This document shows positions 17,852-26,193 of a DNA stretch of 64,000 nt, one piece after another. The notes under the pieces were generated by a model. It saw nothing but the letters and a program-made list of their open reading frames with translations. It was not told where the DNA came from and searched no databases. Source of the stretch: Candidatus Latescibacterota bacterium (GTDB taxonomy: Bacteria > Latescibacterota > MWCZ01); NCBI GenBank assembly GCA_022706085.1, contig JAKJDF010000002.1:1-64000 (forward strand). The letters are read 5' to 3'. Every line of letters starts with the position of its first letter. Position 1 is the stretch's first letter. The position numbers and the translations under genes are program-made.

Positions 17852-18856
17852 GTGCGTCGCGTTCCAGGGCGTTGGTGGATTGTTCTCGGGGTCGTCGCGG
17901 CGATCGCGGTGTTTTCTTCGACGCTTTCACTACCTCAGGACACCTCCCGGTTATTCATCTTCTTCACGGCTACCGCTCACGCGAATCTTGAGCCGTGCGG
18001 GTGCCCCGTGAATCCGAGCGGGGGAGTTTCCCGCCGCGCCGCATTTATCCGGTCACACACTCCTCCCGACACACCGGTGCTCCTTCTGGACGGTGGGGAT
18101 GTGGTCGGCCCTCCGACTCCTGAGGGATTGATCCGATCGGAGTTCATGTTCCGCGCGATGGAGGAAATGGGTAATTCGGTTCTTGGTCTTGGTGCGCGGG
18201 ATTTCTCATTCGGCCCCGATTTTCTTCGTTTTGCCGAGGAGCACTACGGTTTCACGTTCGTGGGAACAAATTTGCTTTCTTCCCGCACGCGAGCTCATCT
18301 GTTCGCCCCTTACGCGATTGCGCGGGTGGGTGGCGGCAGGGTTCTTGGCATTCCATTCGGCGGCCTGCGGGTCGGAGTGCTCAGCGTGATGGGAAAGGAT
18401 CTCGTCCCGTTCATTCCGGACACCTGGGAGCCTGCTTTCCTTCTGGATCCGCTGGTGGCTGTTCGGACGTTTTCGAAGCGCATTCGTTCGCAGTGTGATC
18501 TTGTCGTAGTGCTCGCGTACACCGACCAGAACCTGCTCGACTCACTCGTGAGCATGCCCGGGGTGGACGTCGTCATCGCGGCGCGGACGCTTAACGTACC
18601 ACCCGGTTACACAAACGTTGGTATGAGAGGAAAAGCCGCCCTTGCCTACACGGGGTACGAAGCCCGTCGAATCGGAGTGATGCATGTTCGTTTGGACTCG
18701 TCGAGAAACATGACCGAGGCGCGCGGCGACCTGATTGCGCTCAGCGAGAACCTTCCCGAGGATGAAACGGTCAGAGCGATGGTACAGGAATCCCGCCGCG
18801 CCGTTGCAGCCCTTCCCAACCCCGGTTCCCTGCAGAAAGAACCGCCCGCTCAGTGA
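17852..18856 (+). CDS. Exported UshA-like metallophosphatase-fold protein, CGC motif (copy 2)
   Basis: 334 residues, tandem paralog of the preceding gene. It shares the hydrophobic N-terminal helix (WWIVLGVVAAIAVFSST), the C-G-C motif (LEPCGCPVNPSGGVSRRA), LLDGGDVVG and GARDFSFG, the last again replacing the catalytic GNHE-type motif. GTG start at 17852 with GGGGGAG upstream; the stop of copy 1 is 2 bases away. A periplasmic location and non-enzymatic or altered chemistry are inferred. Similar CGC proteins occur next to cytochromes in other bacteria, but none are seen here. Confidence 0.65.
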   Translation: MRRVPGRWWIVLGVVAAIAVFSSTLSLPQDTSRLFIFFTATAHANLEPCGCPVNPSGGVSRRAAFIRSHTPPDTPVLLLDGGDVVGPPTPEGLIRSEFMFRAMEEMGNSVLGLGARDFSFGPDFLRFAEEHYGFTFVGTNLLSSRTRAHLFAPYAIARVGGGRVLGIPFGGLRVGVLSVMGKDLVPFIPDTWEPAFLLDPLVAVRTFSKRIRSQCDLVVVLAYTDQNLLDSLVSMPGVDVVIAARTLNVPPGYTNVGMRGKAALAYTGYEARRIGVMHVRLDSSRNMTEARGDLIALSENLPEDETVRAMVQESRRAVAALPNPGSLQKEPPAQ

Positions 18857-18891
18857 CGCGGGCCCGTTATCCAGCCAGAAGGAGTACCTGC

Positions 18892-20058
18892 ATGAGCACC
18901 TCGTCCCACGGGCGTCTTGTTGCCCTTTCCGTGGCTCTGTTCACTGTCTTCGGCGCGGCTCTCACGCTTACCGGCACTCTCCTCCCGCAACTTATCGCGC
19001 ACTTCGGGTTATCCTACGGAGAAGCGGGAACGTTGCAGGTTTCGTCGCAGGTCGGGTATCTGGCCGCGATCGTCCTTTCGGGCTGGCTTTCCGCGAGAAT
19101 TGACGGAAGAATGATGTTGCTTGCGGCAATCGTGCTCTCGCTTGTCGGGTACGGTGCGTTCAGCCTTGCACCGTCTTTTCCGGCAGCCTGCGCGTTGATG
19201 ATTGTCGGCGGGGCGGGCGGCGGTGCGATCGAGGTCATCATCAATGCCGTGGTGATGAAACTGAGTGAAACCCGGCGGAGCAATCTTCTGAATTTCATTC
19301 ACCTGTTTTTCGGAGTGGGCGCCTTCATAGGCCCCGCTGTGATTGGCAGGCTTCTCGCGCTGGGTGTGACGTGGAACTGGTTCTATTTCGGGACGGCAGT
19401 GTGCTGGACGGCTCTACTCCTCGGGACGCTGGCGTGTCGTTTCCCTTCCATAAAGCCGGTGGAAACGGCATCTGCAGAGCCTGCGCGCAGCGTGTTTTCC
19501 CTTCCTCTGGCCCGTGTGCTGTTTCTCGTCCTTACGTTGTATGTGGGCCTGGAACTTGGAGTTGGAGGGTGGGTGACGACGTATCTTGTCCACCACGAAG
19601 GCATGGCTGCGTCGTACGCCGCGTATTCGGCATCGGCGTTCTGGCTCGGGATCGCCGGAGGACGGCTCATACTCGGCGTGATTGGTCACCGCTGGCATGA
19701 ATCGGGGATACTGACCATACTGGCGGCGTTTTCGGCAGCGTGCCTGCTGGCGGCGGTACTTGTTCCGAGCCCGTTCGCCGCCGCGCTGTTCCTTGCCCTG
19801 ACCGGTCTTGGATATTCCGGCATCTATCCGACTACCGTTTCCTTCGGCGGCGGCGCGTATCCGGAGCAATCCACGCCGGTGACCGCCCTTCTTGTAACTG
19901 GCGGGGGCATTGGCGCGGTGGCATTCCCGTGGCTTATGGGGCACATCTCCGATGGTTTCGGGTTGCGGGGTGGCATGGTGTTCTACATCGTTCTGAATAT
20001 CCTCTTGCTCGGGTTCATCCTTACCGCGCGGCGGATGCACAGCCGGGCTCACACGTGA
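18892..20058 (+). CDS. Major facilitator superfamily transporter
   Basis: 388 residues with about 12 hydrophobic helices. A glycine-rich loop after helix 2 (SGWLSARIDGRMMLL) corresponds to the MFS motif A region. The start ATG 18892 has an AGAAGGAG site; the longer frame from 18853 overlaps the previous stop and is unlikely. Substrate unknown. Sugar permeases of the FucP/Bcr-like type have similar length, and the following SDR and aldo/keto reductase make a sugar or polyol plausible (inference). Confidence 0.82.
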   Translation: MSTSSHGRLVALSVALFTVFGAALTLTGTLLPQLIAHFGLSYGEAGTLQVSSQVGYLAAIVLSGWLSARIDGRMMLLAAIVLSLVGYGAFSLAPSFPAACALMIVGGAGGGAIEVIINAVVMKLSETRRSNLLNFIHLFFGVGAFIGPAVIGRLLALGVTWNWFYFGTAVCWTALLLGTLACRFPSIKPVETASAEPARSVFSLPLARVLFLVLTLYVGLELGVGGWVTTYLVHHEGMAASYAAYSASAFWLGIAGGRLILGVIGHRWHESGILTILAAFSAACLLAAVLVPSPFAAALFLALTGLGYSGIYPTTVSFGGGAYPEQSTPVTALLVTGGGIGAVAFPWLMGHISDGFGLRGGMVFYIVLNILLLGFILTARRMHSRAHT

Positions 20059-20076
20059 TGCGCGGGAGGAACTGGC

Positions 20077-20496
20077 ATGAAAAACCTCCGGAAGGAGCTG
20101 TGGTTCAACATTCCGAGCCGTCGCGGGTTTGTGAACATCACGAAGGACATTGAGCAATGCGTGGCGGAGAGCGGGGTGACCGAAGGGTTATGCCTCGTGA
20201 ACGCGATGCATATCACCGCGAGCGTGTTCGTCAACGATGATGAGCCGGGGCTTCACGGCGACTACGAGGAATGGCTGGAACAGATTGCGCCGCACGAACC
20301 GGTTTCACGTTACCGGCACAACCGAACCGGCGAGGATAATGGCGACGCACACTTGAAACGCCAGATCATGGGGCGTGAGACAGTCATCGCGATTTCGCGC
20401 GGAAGGCTTGATTTCGGGCCCTGGGAGCAAGTGTTCTACGGGGAATTCGACGGGCGGCGGAAGAAACGCGTGCTGGTGAAAATAATCGGCGAATAG
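20077..20496 (+). CDS. YjbQ/UPF0047 family protein (secondary thiamine-phosphate synthase-like)
   Basis: 139 residues matching the YjbQ fold family. [17 protein letters not shown] holds the conserved His and Asn-Asp-Asp; [20 protein letters not shown] and [12 protein letters not shown] follow. Family members weakly complement thiamine-phosphate synthase, but their true role is unclear. 18 bases after the MFS gene, with a GGGAGGAA site. Confidence 0.9.
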   Translation: MKNLRKELWFNIPSRRGFVNITKDIEQCVAESGVTEGLCLVNAMHITASVFVNDDEPGLHGDYEEWLEQIAPHEPVSRYRHNRTGEDNGDAHLKRQIMGRETVIAISRGRLDFGPWEQVFYGEFDGRRKKRVLVKIIGE

Positions 20497-20519
20497 CGGG
20501 ACCGAGAAAGGGACAACAC

Positions 20520-21290
20520 ATGAATACACTGGATCTGTTTCGTCTGGACGGGAAGGTTGCTGTCGTTACGGGTGCCGGACGCGGGCTCGGAAGGGAAATG
20601 GCGATTGCTCTTGCGGAAGCGGGGGCTGATGTGGTGATCACCAGCAGGGAAATGGCACACGCGGAACCGGTTGCCGAAGAGATCGCGAAGCTTTCCGGCA
20701 GGCGAGTGCTTCCTGTCGTGGCCGACGTGGCCAGCCCCGAGGACGTGCGGCGGATGGTCGATACGACGTGCAGGGAACTGGGCGGTCTGGACATTCTCGT
20801 GAACAATGCAGGGGTGAACATCCGCCATCTCGCCCACGAGTATGCGATGGAGGAATGGAACACCATCATCACGACAAATGTGACCGGTGTCTTCCTTTGC
20901 TGCCAGGCCGTTCTCCCGAAGATGATGGCTCAGAAATCGGGGCGGATCATTAACGTCGGCTCGATGATGGGTGTCGTGGGCATGCCGTTGCGGGTGCCGT
21001 ATTCGGCGTCGAAGGGGGCCGTACATCAGATGACGCGTACGCTTTCGCTTGAGGTGGCGAAGTATGGTATCACGGTCAATGCCATAGCGCCGGGGCCGTT
21101 CCTTACGGAGATGAACCGGCAGGTGATTGACCAGCCGGAGGTGTACAACTTTTTTGTTGAACGGATACCTCTCGGCAGGTGGGCCGAGCCGCACGAGCTG
21201 AGGGGAGTGGTGGTGTTCCTTGCCTCGGAGGCATCGAACTACATTACAGGGAGCGTCATCATGGTGGATGGCGGCTGGACCGCGCAGTAG
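20520..21290 (+). CDS. Short-chain dehydrogenase/reductase, gluconate 5-dehydrogenase-like
   Basis: 256-residue classical SDR: TGAGRGLG for NAD(P) binding near residue 17, NNAG near 97, the catalytic Ser in INVGSMMGVVG and the YSASK motif with Tyr near 161 and Lys near 165. The overall pattern (DLFRLDGKVAVVTGAGRGLG, PGPFLTEMN) resembles gluconate 5-dehydrogenase or 2-deoxy-gluconate 3-dehydrogenase. Probably an oxidoreductase of sugar acids or polyols; substrate not determined. Confidence 0.88.
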   Translation: MNTLDLFRLDGKVAVVTGAGRGLGREMAIALAEAGADVVITSREMAHAEPVAEEIAKLSGRRVLPVVADVASPEDVRRMVDTTCRELGGLDILVNNAGVNIRHLAHEYAMEEWNTIITTNVTGVFLCCQAVLPKMMAQKSGRIINVGSMMGVVGMPLRVPYSASKGAVHQMTRTLSLEVAKYGITVNAIAPGPFLTEMNRQVIDQPEVYNFFVERIPLGRWAEPHELRGVVVFLASEASNYITGSVIMVDGGWTAQ

Positions 21291-21355
21291 TTGAAGGTTC
21301 TGCGCGAAATGCCGGGTCAATCAACTGGTTGGTTGGAACCTGAAGGAGGCCGGAC

Positions 21356-22348
21356 ATGGAACTCCGTCAACTTGGAAAAAGTGATCTGAAGGTTACGCCC
21401 GTCGTTTTCGGGGCGTGGGCAATCGGGGGGTGGTTCTGGGGTGGCACAGACGACGCAGAGGCAGTGACGGCCATCCGAGCTGCGGTGGACGCGGGCATCA
21501 ACACCATAGACACCGCGCCGATGTACGGATTCGGCCACAGCGAAGAAATCGTCGGAAAAGCGTTGAAAGGGATCAGGGACAAGGTTATCGTGGCGACCAA
21601 ATGCGGGCTGAGATGGAACCGCACCGACGGTGATTTTCATTTTGTCGCGCAGGACGAGCAGAACAGGTCGCACCGGATTTACAAGGTGCTGAAGCCTGAT
21701 TCGATTATTGAGGAGTGCGAACTCAGTCTGAAACGCCTGAATGTCGACGTTATTGACCTTTACCAGTGCCACTGGCCTGATACGACTACGCCGATTGCCG
21801 ATACGATGGGCGCGTTGATGAAGCTGAAAGAGCAGGGCAAGATCCGGGCGATTGGAGTGAGTAACTTCACTCCGGCGATGATGCGCGAATGCCTCACGGC
21901 AGCCCCCCTCGCGAGCGACCAGCCGAAGTACAGCCTCCTGGCGCGAGAAATCGAGGCGGACGTGCTCCCCTTCTGCCGCGAAAACGGCATCGGGGTGATC
22001 GTGTACAGCCCGCTTGCCCAGGGGCTTCTGACGGGCAAAGTAACGATGGATCGGCAGTTCGCTCCGGGGGATCTTCGGGTAAATACCCCCTGGTTTCAGC
22101 CGCAGAACCGCCAGCGTGTGTTGGACGCGCTGGGAAGAATCCGCCCGATTGCGGACGCGCATCGCGCCACACTGGGGCAGGTTGCGATCAACTGGGTGAT
22201 CAATGCGCCGGGCGTTACGTCCGCAATCGTTGGCGCGCGCAACGCCGCCCAGGTGCGCGAAAACGTTCACGCGGCGGAATTCAGGCTTTCCGAAGAGGAG
22301 CAGTCGTTCATCCGGAGCACATTCGAGAGCCTGGGAAAACCGATTTGA
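21356..22348 (+). CDS. Aldo/keto reductase
   Basis: 330-residue TIM-barrel NADPH-dependent oxidoreductase. The catalytic tetrad is visible: Asp in INTIDTAPMYG, Tyr in the same motif, Lys in VIVATKCGL and His in YQCHWPD. The NADPH-binding C-terminus includes ITNVIV-like GVTSAIVGARNAAQV. A strong AAGGAGG site precedes the ATG. Last gene of the 18892-22348 group, closed by the hairpin at 22371. Substrate unknown. Confidence 0.9.
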   Translation: MELRQLGKSDLKVTPVVFGAWAIGGWFWGGTDDAEAVTAIRAAVDAGINTIDTAPMYGFGHSEEIVGKALKGIRDKVIVATKCGLRWNRTDGDFHFVAQDEQNRSHRIYKVLKPDSIIEECELSLKRLNVDVIDLYQCHWPDTTTPIADTMGALMKLKEQGKIRAIGVSNFTPAMMRECLTAAPLASDQPKYSLLAREIEADVLPFCRENGIGVIVYSPLAQGLLTGKVTMDRQFAPGDLRVNTPWFQPQNRQRVLDALGRIRPIADAHRATLGQVAINWVINAPGVTSAIVGARNAAQVRENVHAAEFRLSEEEQSFIRSTFESLGKPI

Positions 22349-22370
22349 CGGGTTCTTCGCAAATGGAACA

Positions 22371-22399
22371 GGGGTGGCGCGGCATGTCCGCGCCACCCC
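22371..22399. terminator. Bidirectional terminator-like hairpin, 12-bp perfect stem
   Basis: A perfect 12-bp GC-rich stem (GGGGTGGCGCGG with its complement) and a 5-base loop sit exactly between the convergent aldo/keto reductase and small repeat-protein genes. Only a short T-rich stretch follows on the plus side. Confidence 0.75.
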
Positions 22400-22422
22400 A
22401 TTCTTATCGTGGTAGACACACG

Positions 22423-22722
22423 TCATGAACTCGGTTGATCTTCACTCCGTGCTTTCGTGCCGAACACTACCAGATCAGGGAGATCTGCTCCCTTTCCGGC
22501 ATTCGTCAGCGCGAACTGACCATCGTTCTCTCGAGAAGCAACCACAAACAAATCGGGAAGGTGTTTCTCGTCTGCGGCCGGTTCAGCGAGGACAATTCCG
22601 GACTGGAACTCCGATTCCGCGGCAGTTTTGGCGGACAGAGCGGGACTAATCCCCTGATAAGGGAACGTTGCGGCAACCAGGCCGGTGAGGCCGAGGGTCG
22701 TAACAAGAATTGATCGTACCAT
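22423..22722 (-). CDS. Small exported protein with LPD repeats (copy A)
   Basis: 99 residues. The N-terminus SILVTTLGLTGLVAA looks like a signal peptide. The mature part has two copies of a short motif, LPDLFVVASREN at residue 55 and LPDLVVFGTKAR at 81, spaced 26 residues; a degenerate one (EFQSGIVLAEPA) starts at about 38. An AAGGAGAT site lies upstream, and the leader shares GATACACG with the paralog at 22976-23335. I do not recognise a described family. The motif resembles the LPEVVVTA-type sequence at the start of TonB-receptor plug domains, but no barrel follows. Confidence 0.6.
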   Translation of the reverse strand: MVRSILVTTLGLTGLVAATFPYQGISPALSAKTAAESEFQSGIVLAEPAADEKHLPDLFVVASRENDGQFALTNAGKGADLPDLVVFGTKARSEDQPSS

Positions 22723-22781
22723 TTCCGTGTATCTCCTTCAGTTCAAGGAATTCAGTTATTGAGATAACCTTACTGGCTGTT

Positions 22782-22802
22782 TGCAGGGGCTTTTCTCCCC
22801 TG
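22782..22802. other. Leader hairpin upstream of LPD copy A
   Basis: A 7-bp perfect stem (GCAGGGG with CCCCTGC) and 7-base loop, 60 bases upstream of the 22722 start codon. It has no T tract on either side, so a regulatory or mRNA-stabilising leader is more likely than a terminator. Confidence 0.4.
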
Positions 22803-22916
22803 CACAAGAATAGACAACGAGAGCACACTGTTTGTTGCAAACGGAGCGCTCGGAGGAGCCGAACTGCACGAAGAGCAGTCTCAACTGCAGATACCGGCAC
22901 TGCAGTGCATACCGGG

Positions 22917-22953
22917 AAAAAAGCACGGACGCCAGGGATCACCTGACGTCCGT
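22917..22953 (-). terminator. Rho-independent terminator of LPD copy B
   Basis: An interrupted stem of 7 + 4 bp (ACGGACG and CAGG, one mismatch) with a 5-base loop. On the minus strand it is followed by six T residues (22917-22922), 20-odd bases after the stop codon of the 22976-23335 gene. Confidence 0.7.
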
Positions 22954-22975
22954 CTTCACGGGTGTCCGGCTTCTT

Positions 22976-23335
22976 TTAGAAGCTTGTCACCACCGTATGA
23001 TCAGCCGCTATTGCTGGCGTACGTGCCGGTCGGTCCGCAATCACCGTTACATCCGGGAGATCGCCACCCTGAATCTGGAATTCCAGAGGCACGGGCGCGC
23101 TGCGGGGTCTTTCGGCAACCACAACCACATCCGGCAGATCACCCGACTGACTGGCCTTCGTTCCTGCGCCCGTAGCACCACCGGCGATTGTCCTTTCGGC
23201 CGTTACCAGGAGGTCCGGCAGCGTGGTTTCCGTGGGAGCATTGTCTGTTCTGCTTTGCGCGTGTTTCGCAGCCGGTAACGCTCCGATCGAGAGAGTCGCT
23301 GCGGCCACCGTCAGGATGATCAGGTGAAGTTTCAT
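22976..23335 (-). CDS. Small exported protein with LPD repeats (copy B)
   Basis: 119 residues from an ATG at 23335 with a GGGAGGAA site (a longer frame starts at 23371 but adds a charged unconserved leader). A signal peptide is evident (LHLIILTVAAATLSIGALPA). Three repeats follow: LPDLLVTAERT at residue 39, LPDVVVVAERPR at 67 and LPDVTVIADRPAR at 93, spaced 28 and 26 residues, joined by Gly/Ala/Ser/Thr-rich linkers. Paralogous to the next gene downstream. Function unknown; probably periplasmic or surface exposed. Confidence 0.65.
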   Translation of the reverse strand: MKLHLIILTVAAATLSIGALPAAKHAQSRTDNAPTETTLPDLLVTAERTIAGGATGAGTKASQSGDLPDVVVVAERPRSAPVPLEFQIQGGDLPDVTVIADRPARTPAIAADHTVVTSF

Positions 23336-23447
23336 CGTGTATTCCTCCCGTTTTGACTTTTCCTGTTCCATTCGCTTCGTTCACAGGGTGAGACGAGAGG
23401 TAGATGAGATTTGTTACACCAACCAAGGTTCCTGGCCGAAAAGAAAC

Positions 23448-24287
23448 CTAGAGGAGTTCGCTGACGCGTCCGTAAAGCTCGGGCCGGCGGAGGCGCAGCG
23501 TGAAATGTGGAACTGACCGGCGGTCGTGAAGGGCTTGTGCGCGCAGGTCAGCGACAACCATTTTCTCTCCCGGCCCCATCCCCTGTGTTCTGGCGACGAT
23601 TTCGCCTTCGGGGTCGCTGATGAAGGCTCCTCCGGGATATCTGTTTGTATCGCCGTCGGGCGTGGGGACGGGGCCGGCATTGTTCACGGCAACAACGAAA
23701 CAGCCCAGATCGAGCCCGCGCGTGCGATACGCAGCGCATGCGGAACTTGCGAGCCAGAGATTGTGGTTGCTGCCCCCGTACGCGAATGGCATCAGAAGAA
23801 CTTCCGCTCCTTTCAGCGCCAGAACTGCCAGGTTCTCCGGATACAGGTTGTCGTTGCAGATGGAAATGCCGACTCGCGCTTTGCCGATGTCAAACACCGA
23901 AAGGCTGTTGCCTTCGTAGTAGTACGGCGATTCATAGGGGTTTATGTGCGTTTTTCGATAGGTTCCGAGGATTCCCGACGGCGAAACCAGGACATGTGTA
24001 TTGTAGAACCTCCCCTGGCATTCCTCTGAGATTCCTGCGGCCAGCAGCACGCCCATCTCCGAAGCTGTCTGCACCAGTGAATCAGTCGCGGGGCCGGGTA
24101 CCGGCTGCGCGTACCTATGCGCCTGCCGATGGAGCCAGAACCCGGTGACTGAAAGCTCGGGAAATACGACGAGTTCCGCTCCCTGTTCTTTCGCTTTCCC
24201 CGACCACCGATGGATGGTCTCCAGATTGGTCTGGATTTCGCCAATACGGCTCAACGAAGCTACCGCCGCTACCCGGATATCCTGCAT
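23448..24287 (-). CDS. Carbon-nitrogen hydrolase (nitrilase superfamily)
   Basis: 279-residue amidase-type enzyme with the Glu-Lys-Cys triad: Glu in VVFPELSVTG, Lys in YRKTHINPYE and Cys144 in GISICNDNLYPE. Hydrolyses an amide or carbamoyl substrate. The substrate subfamily (omega-amidase, carbamoylputrescine amidase and so on) cannot be fixed. It begins 15 bases after the stop of the sensor-kinase-like gene, so both are likely in one operon with marC. Confidence 0.88.
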   Translation of the reverse strand: MQDIRVAAVASLSRIGEIQTNLETIHRWSGKAKEQGAELVVFPELSVTGFWLHRQAHRYAQPVPGPATDSLVQTASEMGVLLAAGISEECQGRFYNTHVLVSPSGILGTYRKTHINPYESPYYYEGNSLSVFDIGKARVGISICNDNLYPENLAVLALKGAEVLLMPFAYGGSNHNLWLASSACAAYRTRGLDLGCFVVAVNNAGPVPTPDGDTNRYPGGAFISDPEGEIVARTQGMGPGEKMVVADLRAQALHDRRSVPHFTLRLRRPELYGRVSELL

Positions 24288-24302
24288 GTAATCCGTCCTT
24301 TC

Positions 24303-26156
24303 TCAATTCCCATTTACCCGGGACGCGGACGATAGCACCTCCTGCGTCAACGGGTCCAGAAGACCGATCCTATCCTCGTTGCTCTCATCGGCGCGCTGCT
24401 TCTCCACCAACCGGTGCAGTTCGTCTGCCATCGGGAAATCAACCGCGATCGTGGTACCTGTTGCTGAGCTTTGGACAGATACGCGCCCGAAGTGCCGGCG
24501 AACGATTTCCGCAACTACGTTCAGCCCCGCCGCGTCGAGGCTCGGTTGGGTGCTGAAAAATGGCCCGAAGACTTTCGAGATCTGATTCTGGGGGATACCG
24601 GGACCGGAATCGGACACGCGGAGGACATACCTGCCGTTTTCGACTCTCACGCTGGTGCTCACTGTGCCGCCGTTCGGTGTTACCTCCACCGCTCTTGAGA
24701 CGAGCACGAGGAGCGCCTGGTACCACTGGTCATGGTCGATGTGCGGGGGCGGGACGTCGGGCGGGATATCACTATCGAGGATCACTCCCCGCGCGCCGGC
24801 ATCGGCCCGGACCACTGTGTATACCTTCTCCACCAGAGCACTGAGCAGCACAGGATGCAAGGTCGGCAGTGGAACTTCCGCGAGCGACGCAACGCCTTTC
24901 ACCACGTTTTCCAGGCGAGCCACTTCCCTGATGATGAAATCCAGTTTCTCCGCCTGAGGAGAGTCATCGGCGACCTCGCGCCTCAACGCGCGGGCGAAAC
25001 CGCCGATCGGAACAAGAGGCCCTTGCACTTCGTGGTTGATCGCCGCCACGATGCGACCGAGGGACGCAAAATGGCGTGATTGAAGAAGGAGATCCTGTTG
25101 TTCTTTGATCTGCTCGCTGGCTTTTTCCAAGTTCTGCGCGTGCCGCGTGACTTCCTCAAACAACCGGGCATTCGAAATGGCAGATGCAGCGCTTCCCGCC
25201 ATGAGTCGAAGCAGACGCACGGCGTGCTCGTCAATCGGCCGGCCGGTGACCACATTATCCGCCAGAACTGCACCGATGGCGCGCCCTCCGTGGAGGAGAG
25301 GAACCGCAGCAAACGTGGGGCTTCGCAGTTTCTCAGCCACCGAGCCGCCGGGGTCTCCTGAATCAGGCCAGATCAGCGATCTCTTCTCTCGTATGCAGAT
25401 GATGAGGGGGTTTTCCGCTTCTTCAAGAGGGATGCGCCAGTCGCGCGCGATTTCGTGAACAACAGATGGGGTGGAATCGTCCTCAGCAAGCACGAAGTCG
25501 ATGACGGATTGAAGATCAGGCTTGTCCGCGACACGGGGCCACATGCGCCCGGCTTCTTCCCAGTTGGAGGATCCAATGCCGAGGCGTGCTTCGAGAAGAC
25601 TCCCCGAGACAAGGAAAAGTATGGCGCGATTGAAACCGAGACCGCTTCCCGCGGTGAAGGCGGTGAGTATGATCCGAAGCACCCGCTGTATGTCCAGCGT
25701 GCTCTGCACGGCGCGGGCAACGTTGTCGAGCATCTCCATTTCGCCGATGCGCCAGCGAAGTTCCTGTTCGAGCGCTTTTTCCCGGGCAACGTTCCGCGCG
25801 TTCACCGCACTCCCAAGCAGAACTCCGTTTTCGTCTCTGATGAGGGTGACAGTGATTTTCACCGGTACCCGGTGACCGTCTTTCGCTTTGAACACCGTCT
25901 GGAAATTCTCGGCGACGACGGAATCGTGAGGGGATTCCTCAGGCTCCTCCTCGGAGGCCGCACCGGCTGGGATTTCCGGCAAAACAATGCTCACTTCGGC
26001 GCCCAGGGCCTCGTCCCGGGTCCAGCCGAGGAGCAGCTCCGCTCCAAAATTCCAGGCGCGGATGATGCCGGCGTCGTCAACAAAGAAGAATGGGTCAGCG
26101 GAGCGGAGGAGGACCTCGGCGAGATCCACCGGCTGGTTCGTTCGGGAATCGGACAT
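24303..26156 (-). CDS. PAS-GAF sensor with degenerate histidine kinase core
   Basis: 617 residues: PAS domain (about 10-125, DPFFFVDDAGIIRAWN), GAF domain (about 150-335), coiled coil, then a HisKA-like helix with His near 375 (INHEVQGPLVP) and a GHKL ATPase domain (DSGPGIP near 514, FGPFFSTQ). No transmembrane helix, so it senses in the cytoplasm. Two ATP-site features are abnormal. The N-box position reads LVLVSRAVEV without the usual Asn, and the G2 box reads AAGLNVVAEIV with one Gly missing. No response regulator is next to it. It may still phosphorylate, or act as a non-catalytic sensor. Confidence 0.85.
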   Translation of the reverse strand: MSDSRTNQPVDLAEVLLRSADPFFFVDDAGIIRAWNFGAELLLGWTRDEALGAEVSIVLPEIPAGAASEEEPEESPHDSVVAENFQTVFKAKDGHRVPVKITVTLIRDENGVLLGSAVNARNVAREKALEQELRWRIGEMEMLDNVARAVQSTLDIQRVLRIILTAFTAGSGLGFNRAILFLVSGSLLEARLGIGSSNWEEAGRMWPRVADKPDLQSVIDFVLAEDDSTPSVVHEIARDWRIPLEEAENPLIICIREKRSLIWPDSGDPGGSVAEKLRSPTFAAVPLLHGGRAIGAVLADNVVTGRPIDEHAVRLLRLMAGSAASAISNARLFEEVTRHAQNLEKASEQIKEQQDLLLQSRHFASLGRIVAAINHEVQGPLVPIGGFARALRREVADDSPQAEKLDFIIREVARLENVVKGVASLAEVPLPTLHPVLLSALVEKVYTVVRADAGARGVILDSDIPPDVPPPHIDHDQWYQALLVLVSRAVEVTPNGGTVSTSVRVENGRYVLRVSDSGPGIPQNQISKVFGPFFSTQPSLDAAGLNVVAEIVRRHFGRVSVQSSATGTTIAVDFPMADELHRLVEKQRADESNEDRIGLLDPLTQEVLSSASRVNGN

Positions 26157-26193
26157 CTCTCTGGGCTACTCTCCGCCGGGCATTCAGCTCGCG

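Noticed and set aside
22646-22942. 98-codon minus-strand frame between the two LPD genes
   Set aside because: Overlaps the start of copy A and the terminator of copy B, and its composition is unlike a protein family; the region is better explained as leader and terminator.
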